Source of the DNA: an uncultured Desulfobacter sp.
GTDB taxonomy: Bacteria; Desulfobacterota; Desulfobacteria; Desulfobacterales; Desulfobacteraceae
Length of the DNA: 64,000 nucleotides
Assembly (NCBI RefSeq): GCF_963666675.1
Contig: NZ_OY762929.1
Location: 2,976,001 to 3,040,000, forward strand
Reading direction: 5' to 3'
How positions within the stretch are numbered: position 1 is the first letter of the stretch; every line of letters begins with the position of its first letter. The notes beneath the pieces were generated by a model. It did no database searches. It saw only the letters and a program-made list of their open reading frames with translations, and was not told the origin of the DNA. Both the position numbers and the translations under genes were made by a program. Positions 61,338 through 64,000 of this stretch are shown here, piece after piece.

Positions 61338-62710
61338 ATGGCACCTTCCTTTCCGGTTGTGTTCTGCCGCCTGGGGACCAAGTCCCATACCGGACTTGTT
61401 ACGGTTCCGTAGACTTCATTTGCAAAATTGACCATGCCTTCAAAGCCGACCAGGGGGATTTTTCTTTCATGGTTATGGTCGCAGAACCCGATGCCCATCT
61501 TATAGGCAATGGGCCGTTCCTTGACCCCGCCGATGAACAGGTCCGCGTCTTTTTCCACGGCATATTTGGCCAATTCCAGGGGGTTTGAGTCGTCTAAAAT
61601 CACGGTGCCCTCGTTGCACATCTGCCGGAGCACCTCATAATCTTCCTTGGTGCCGGTCTGGGAGCCGGCCAGGATTACTTCCATGCCCAGGGTTTTCAAT
61701 GCCTTGATCAAGGAGAATGCCTTGAACGCGCCGCCCACGTAGATGGCGGCCTTTTTACCTTCAAGATCCCTTCTCATGCCCTCCAGGCTGGGAACTATGG
61801 CCTGGACCTCTTTTTTGATCAGCTCCTGGGTCTTTTTTAAAATTTCTGCGTTTTCCTTAAAGTGGACGGCCACCTTGTACAGGGCCTCGGAGGTATCTTC
61901 AATACCAAAATAGGAGACCCGTATAAAAGGGATGCCGTACTCTTTTTCCATCTGCTTGGCCAGGTGGGTCACGGACCCTGAACACTGGACCACGTTCAGG
62001 GCGGCATTCTTTGCCTGCTGGACCTCTGCCACCCGGCCGTCACCGGTGATCACCGAGACCACCTTGACCCCCATGGCTTCATAATATTTTTTAATGATCC
62101 ATGTCTCTCCGCCGATATTGAACTCTCCTAATATATTGATGGAGTCGGGGATGGTGGCCTGGGGGGCCGGATTTCTTTCGATCAGGCTGAACAAGGCGTC
62201 GCATGCCGCCTTGTATCCATCTTTTTTGGTACCTTTAAACCCTTCAGAGTGGACAGCGATGACAGGAATGTTGGTCTCTTCTTCGACCTGGCGGCAGACC
62301 GCGTCCACGTCATCACCGATAATGCCCACAATGCAGGTACAGTAAATAAAGGCAGCTTTGGGCGCGTACTTTTCAATGAGTTCAAGCAACGCTTTTTTCA
62401 GCTTTTTTTCTCCGCCATAAATGATATCGGTCTCTGACAGATCGGTGGAAAAACTCATCCGGTGAAGCTCCGGGCCCGAAGATTGGGCCCCTCTGATGTC
62501 CCAGGTATAGGAGGCGCACCCGATGGGTCCGTGAATGAGATGCAGGGCGTCGGCTATTGGGTAAAGCACCACCCTGGAGCCGCAGAATACGCAGGCCCTC
62601 TGGCTGACTGCGCCGGCCAGACTCTTGGTTTCACATTCCATCTCAAAGGGCTGGCTGCCCTTCTGGTAAATCTGTTTTTCTCTCTGTTTGAGTACCGATA
62701 TGGAGGTCAT
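61334..62710 (-). CDS. nifE: NifE, FeMo-cofactor assembly scaffold subunit
   Basis: 458 residues. SQRACVFCGSRVVLYPIADALHLIHGPIGC near 35-64 holds the first cluster Cys residues; AAFIYCTCIVGIIGDDVDAVC near 122 holds the third, and IAVHSEGFKGTKKDGYKAAC near 151 follows NifE. AGGATAA precedes ATG 62710. The gene lies 35 bp after nifK and overlaps nifN. NifEN is the scaffold where the NifB product matures. Confidence 0.97.
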   Translation of the reverse strand: MTSISVLKQREKQIYQKGSQPFEMECETKSLAGAVSQRACVFCGSRVVLYPIADALHLIHGPIGCASYTWDIRGAQSSGPELHRMSFSTDLSETDIIYGGEKKLKKALLELIEKYAPKAAFIYCTCIVGIIGDDVDAVCRQVEEETNIPVIAVHSEGFKGTKKDGYKAACDALFSLIERNPAPQATIPDSINILGEFNIGGETWIIKKYYEAMGVKVVSVITGDGRVAEVQQAKNAALNVVQCSGSVTHLAKQMEKEYGIPFIRVSYFGIEDTSEALYKVAVHFKENAEILKKTQELIKKEVQAIVPSLEGMRRDLEGKKAAIYVGGAFKAFSLIKALKTLGMEVILAGSQTGTKEDYEVLRQMCNEGTVILDDSNPLELAKYAVEKDADLFIGGVKERPIAYKMGIGFCDHNHERKIPLVGFEGMVNFANEVYGTVTSPVWDLVPRRQNTTGKEGAI

Positions 62711-62745
62711 GTTATTTATCCTTTACTGCTTTGGTTGTGCAGATA

Positions 62746-64000
62746 CTATTCTACCAGTTCAAACGCTTCTTCGGATGAATCCCGGTCCTTGCGGTCCATG
62801 AGAACGCCCAGGATTTTTTCCAGAAGGTGCAGCCCGCCTTTGTATCCGACTGTGGGGAAGTAGGAGTGGCCGATGCGGTCCAGGATGGGGAAGCCGTGGC
62901 GTACAAAGGGGATATCCTCGTCCCGGGCCATGTACTTGCCGTAGGTGTTGCAGATGAGCAGGTCCACCGGCTCATTCTTGATCCACTGGTGCAGCAGGAA
63001 CATATCACCCGGGGTCTTGACGTTGATATCGTCGCCGAACTTGGCCGTGATCTCTTTGATCCGCTTGGTAAAGGCCTTGCCCGGGGTACCGGTAACGATG
63101 TGAACCGGTTTCATGCCGATGGTCACAAGGAACTCAACCAGGGGGATGAGCTGATCCGGGTCGCCGGCCAGGGCCACTTTCTTGCCGTACAGGTGGGGCT
63201 GCATGTCTGAGATCACGTCCAGCAGCTGTCCGCGTTCCTGGGTCACAGAATCGGCTACGGAAACGCCGGCTACGGTGCGCAGGGCATCAACAAACCGGTC
63301 GGTGGCCAGCAGGCCGATGGGCAGATCCAGCACCTGGCCGGGAACTTCAAACTGGGAGTCAAGGAGTTTGACTGCGTCTGCTGTGGCCCAGGCACCCAGG
63401 CCCAGGGAGCCGATGCTGTCAGCGGTGCTCTTGAGCTCTTCAATGGAAACGCCGCCTTTGGGGTACATATTGAATTTACCGGTGAGCGGTCCGTTCACAA
63501 TGCCGGACGTATCCGGAAACAGGATGGATTCAATGCCCATCATTGCGGCGATTCTTTTGATCTCAGCCATATCAGACGGTTCTACAAATCCTGGGATCAG
63601 GTTGACTTTACCGTTGGATGTGCCGGTCTTTTCAGCCATCTGGGCTGCCATGGCTTTGACCATGTTGGCGTAACCGGTGACATGGGACCCCACATAAGAG
63701 GGTGTGGGGGTATGGATCACATACTTGCCTTCGGGAATGGTGCCGTCTTTTTTGGCCTTTTTAACGATCTGGTTCACGTCGTCGCCGATGGTTTCCGACA
63801 GACAGGTGGTGTGAACCGCAACCACGTCCGGGCTGTAGGTGGTGAAGATGGTCAACAGCGCCTGGAGCAGGTTGGCCTGGCCGCCGAATACCGATGCACC
63901 TTCTGTAAAGGAAGATGTGGCCGCCATGATGGGCTCACGGTAATGACGGGTCAGGGTGGATCTGTGATAGGCGCAGCAGCCCTGGGAGCCGTGACTGTGG
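62746..64000 (-). CDS. nifK: NifK, nitrogenase MoFe protein beta chain (5' end outside window)
   Basis: 417 codons are visible; the frame runs off the right edge, so the start and the first P-cluster Cys are missing. At the edge HSHGSQGCCAYHRSTLTRHYREP matches the region around Cys95 of Azotobacter NifK, and VHTTCLSETIGDDVNQIV matches Cys153. HTPTPSYVGSHVTGYANM contains the Ser near the P-cluster. The protein is the short type (about 460) common in anaerobes. nifD and nifH are presumably to the right. Confidence 0.97.
   Translation of the reverse strand, partial: HSHGSQGCCAYHRSTLTRHYREPIMAATSSFTEGASVFGGQANLLQALLTIFTTYSPDVVAVHTTCLSETIGDDVNQIVKKAKKDGTIPEGKYVIHTPTPSYVGSHVTGYANMVKAMAAQMAEKTGTSNGKVNLIPGFVEPSDMAEIKRIAAMMGIESILFPDTSGIVNGPLTGKFNMYPKGGVSIEELKSTADSIGSLGLGAWATADAVKLLDSQFEVPGQVLDLPIGLLATDRFVDALRTVAGVSVADSVTQERGQLLDVISDMQPHLYGKKVALAGDPDQLIPLVEFLVTIGMKPVHIVTGTPGKAFTKRIKEITAKFGDDINVKTPGDMFLLHQWIKNEPVDLLICNTYGKYMARDEDIPFVRHGFPILDRIGHSYFPTVGYKGGLHLLEKILGVLMDRKDRDSSEEAFELVE

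Noticed and set aside
1..64000. CRISPR arrays, tRNA or rRNA genes, prophage genes
   Set aside because: No regularly spaced repeats, no tRNA or rRNA sequence and no phage structural genes were seen on reading the window.

Overview
The window looks like part of the chromosome of a diazotrophic Desulfobacteraceae-type sulfate reducer (Desulfobacterota). This is an inference: it rests on the nif gene order (nifK-nifE-nifN-nifB-[2Fe-2S] ferredoxin-nifV), the number of radical SAM and cobalamin-binding enzymes, and general protein style. No rRNA or marker gene is present to confirm it. I saw no tRNA, rRNA, CRISPR array, prophage or intact transposase.

Region 1 (1-45882) is a very large surface-glycan island, almost all on the minus strand, with overlapping or nearly touching genes (ATGA, TAATG and TTGA junctions) that suggest one or a few long operons read leftward from about 46 kb. 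It encodes nonulosonate-type synthesis (a NeuB fused to a second TIM barrel, and two NeuA-like cytidylyltransferases), heptose-type activation (a GmhA-like SIS isomerase, a kinase/nucleotidyltransferase with its domains in the reverse of the usual HldE order, an IMPase-like phosphatase, a split transketolase), sugar reductases and epimerases, and several glycosyltransferases. It also has two DUF115/MAF-type proteins of the kind linked to flagellin glycosylation, and an unusual set of tailoring enzymes: seven radical SAM proteins (two with B12-binding domains), a zinc-finger C-methyltransferase, an Old Yellow Enzyme homologue, an asparagine synthase, a NodU-type carbamoyltransferase, a deoxyhypusine synthase-like protein, an SGNH hydrolase and a cytoplasmic sialidase-like protein. 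Two plus-strand genes (21934-24121) interrupt it. A Rossmann-like module seems to recur in five otherwise unrelated proteins of the island, including the winged-helix protein (45223-45882) at its head, which may be its regulator.

Region 2 (45883-49180) is an AT-rich spacer with twin palindromes, then a P-loop ATPase, a beta-hydroxyacid dehydrogenase and a YcgN-type cysteine-cluster protein, closed by a strong bidirectional hairpin terminator.

Region 3 (49185-57333) holds tenA plus a methyltransferase behind a sequence that matches the 3' half of a TPP riboswitch, an FKBP-like/methyltransferase fusion, photolyase and a MerR regulator with TTGTACAA repeats in its promoter region, an ADP-ribosylglycohydrolase family protein, a methyltransferase and a TetR regulator.

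Region 4 (57334-64000) is the end of a nif operon on the minus strand: nifK (cut by the window edge), nifE, nifN, nifB, a thioredoxin-fold [2Fe-2S] ferredoxin and a nifV that stops after about 50 codons. Just beyond the nifV break lie a hairpin and a 162-bp element with terminal inverted repeats, which look like a rearrangement scar.
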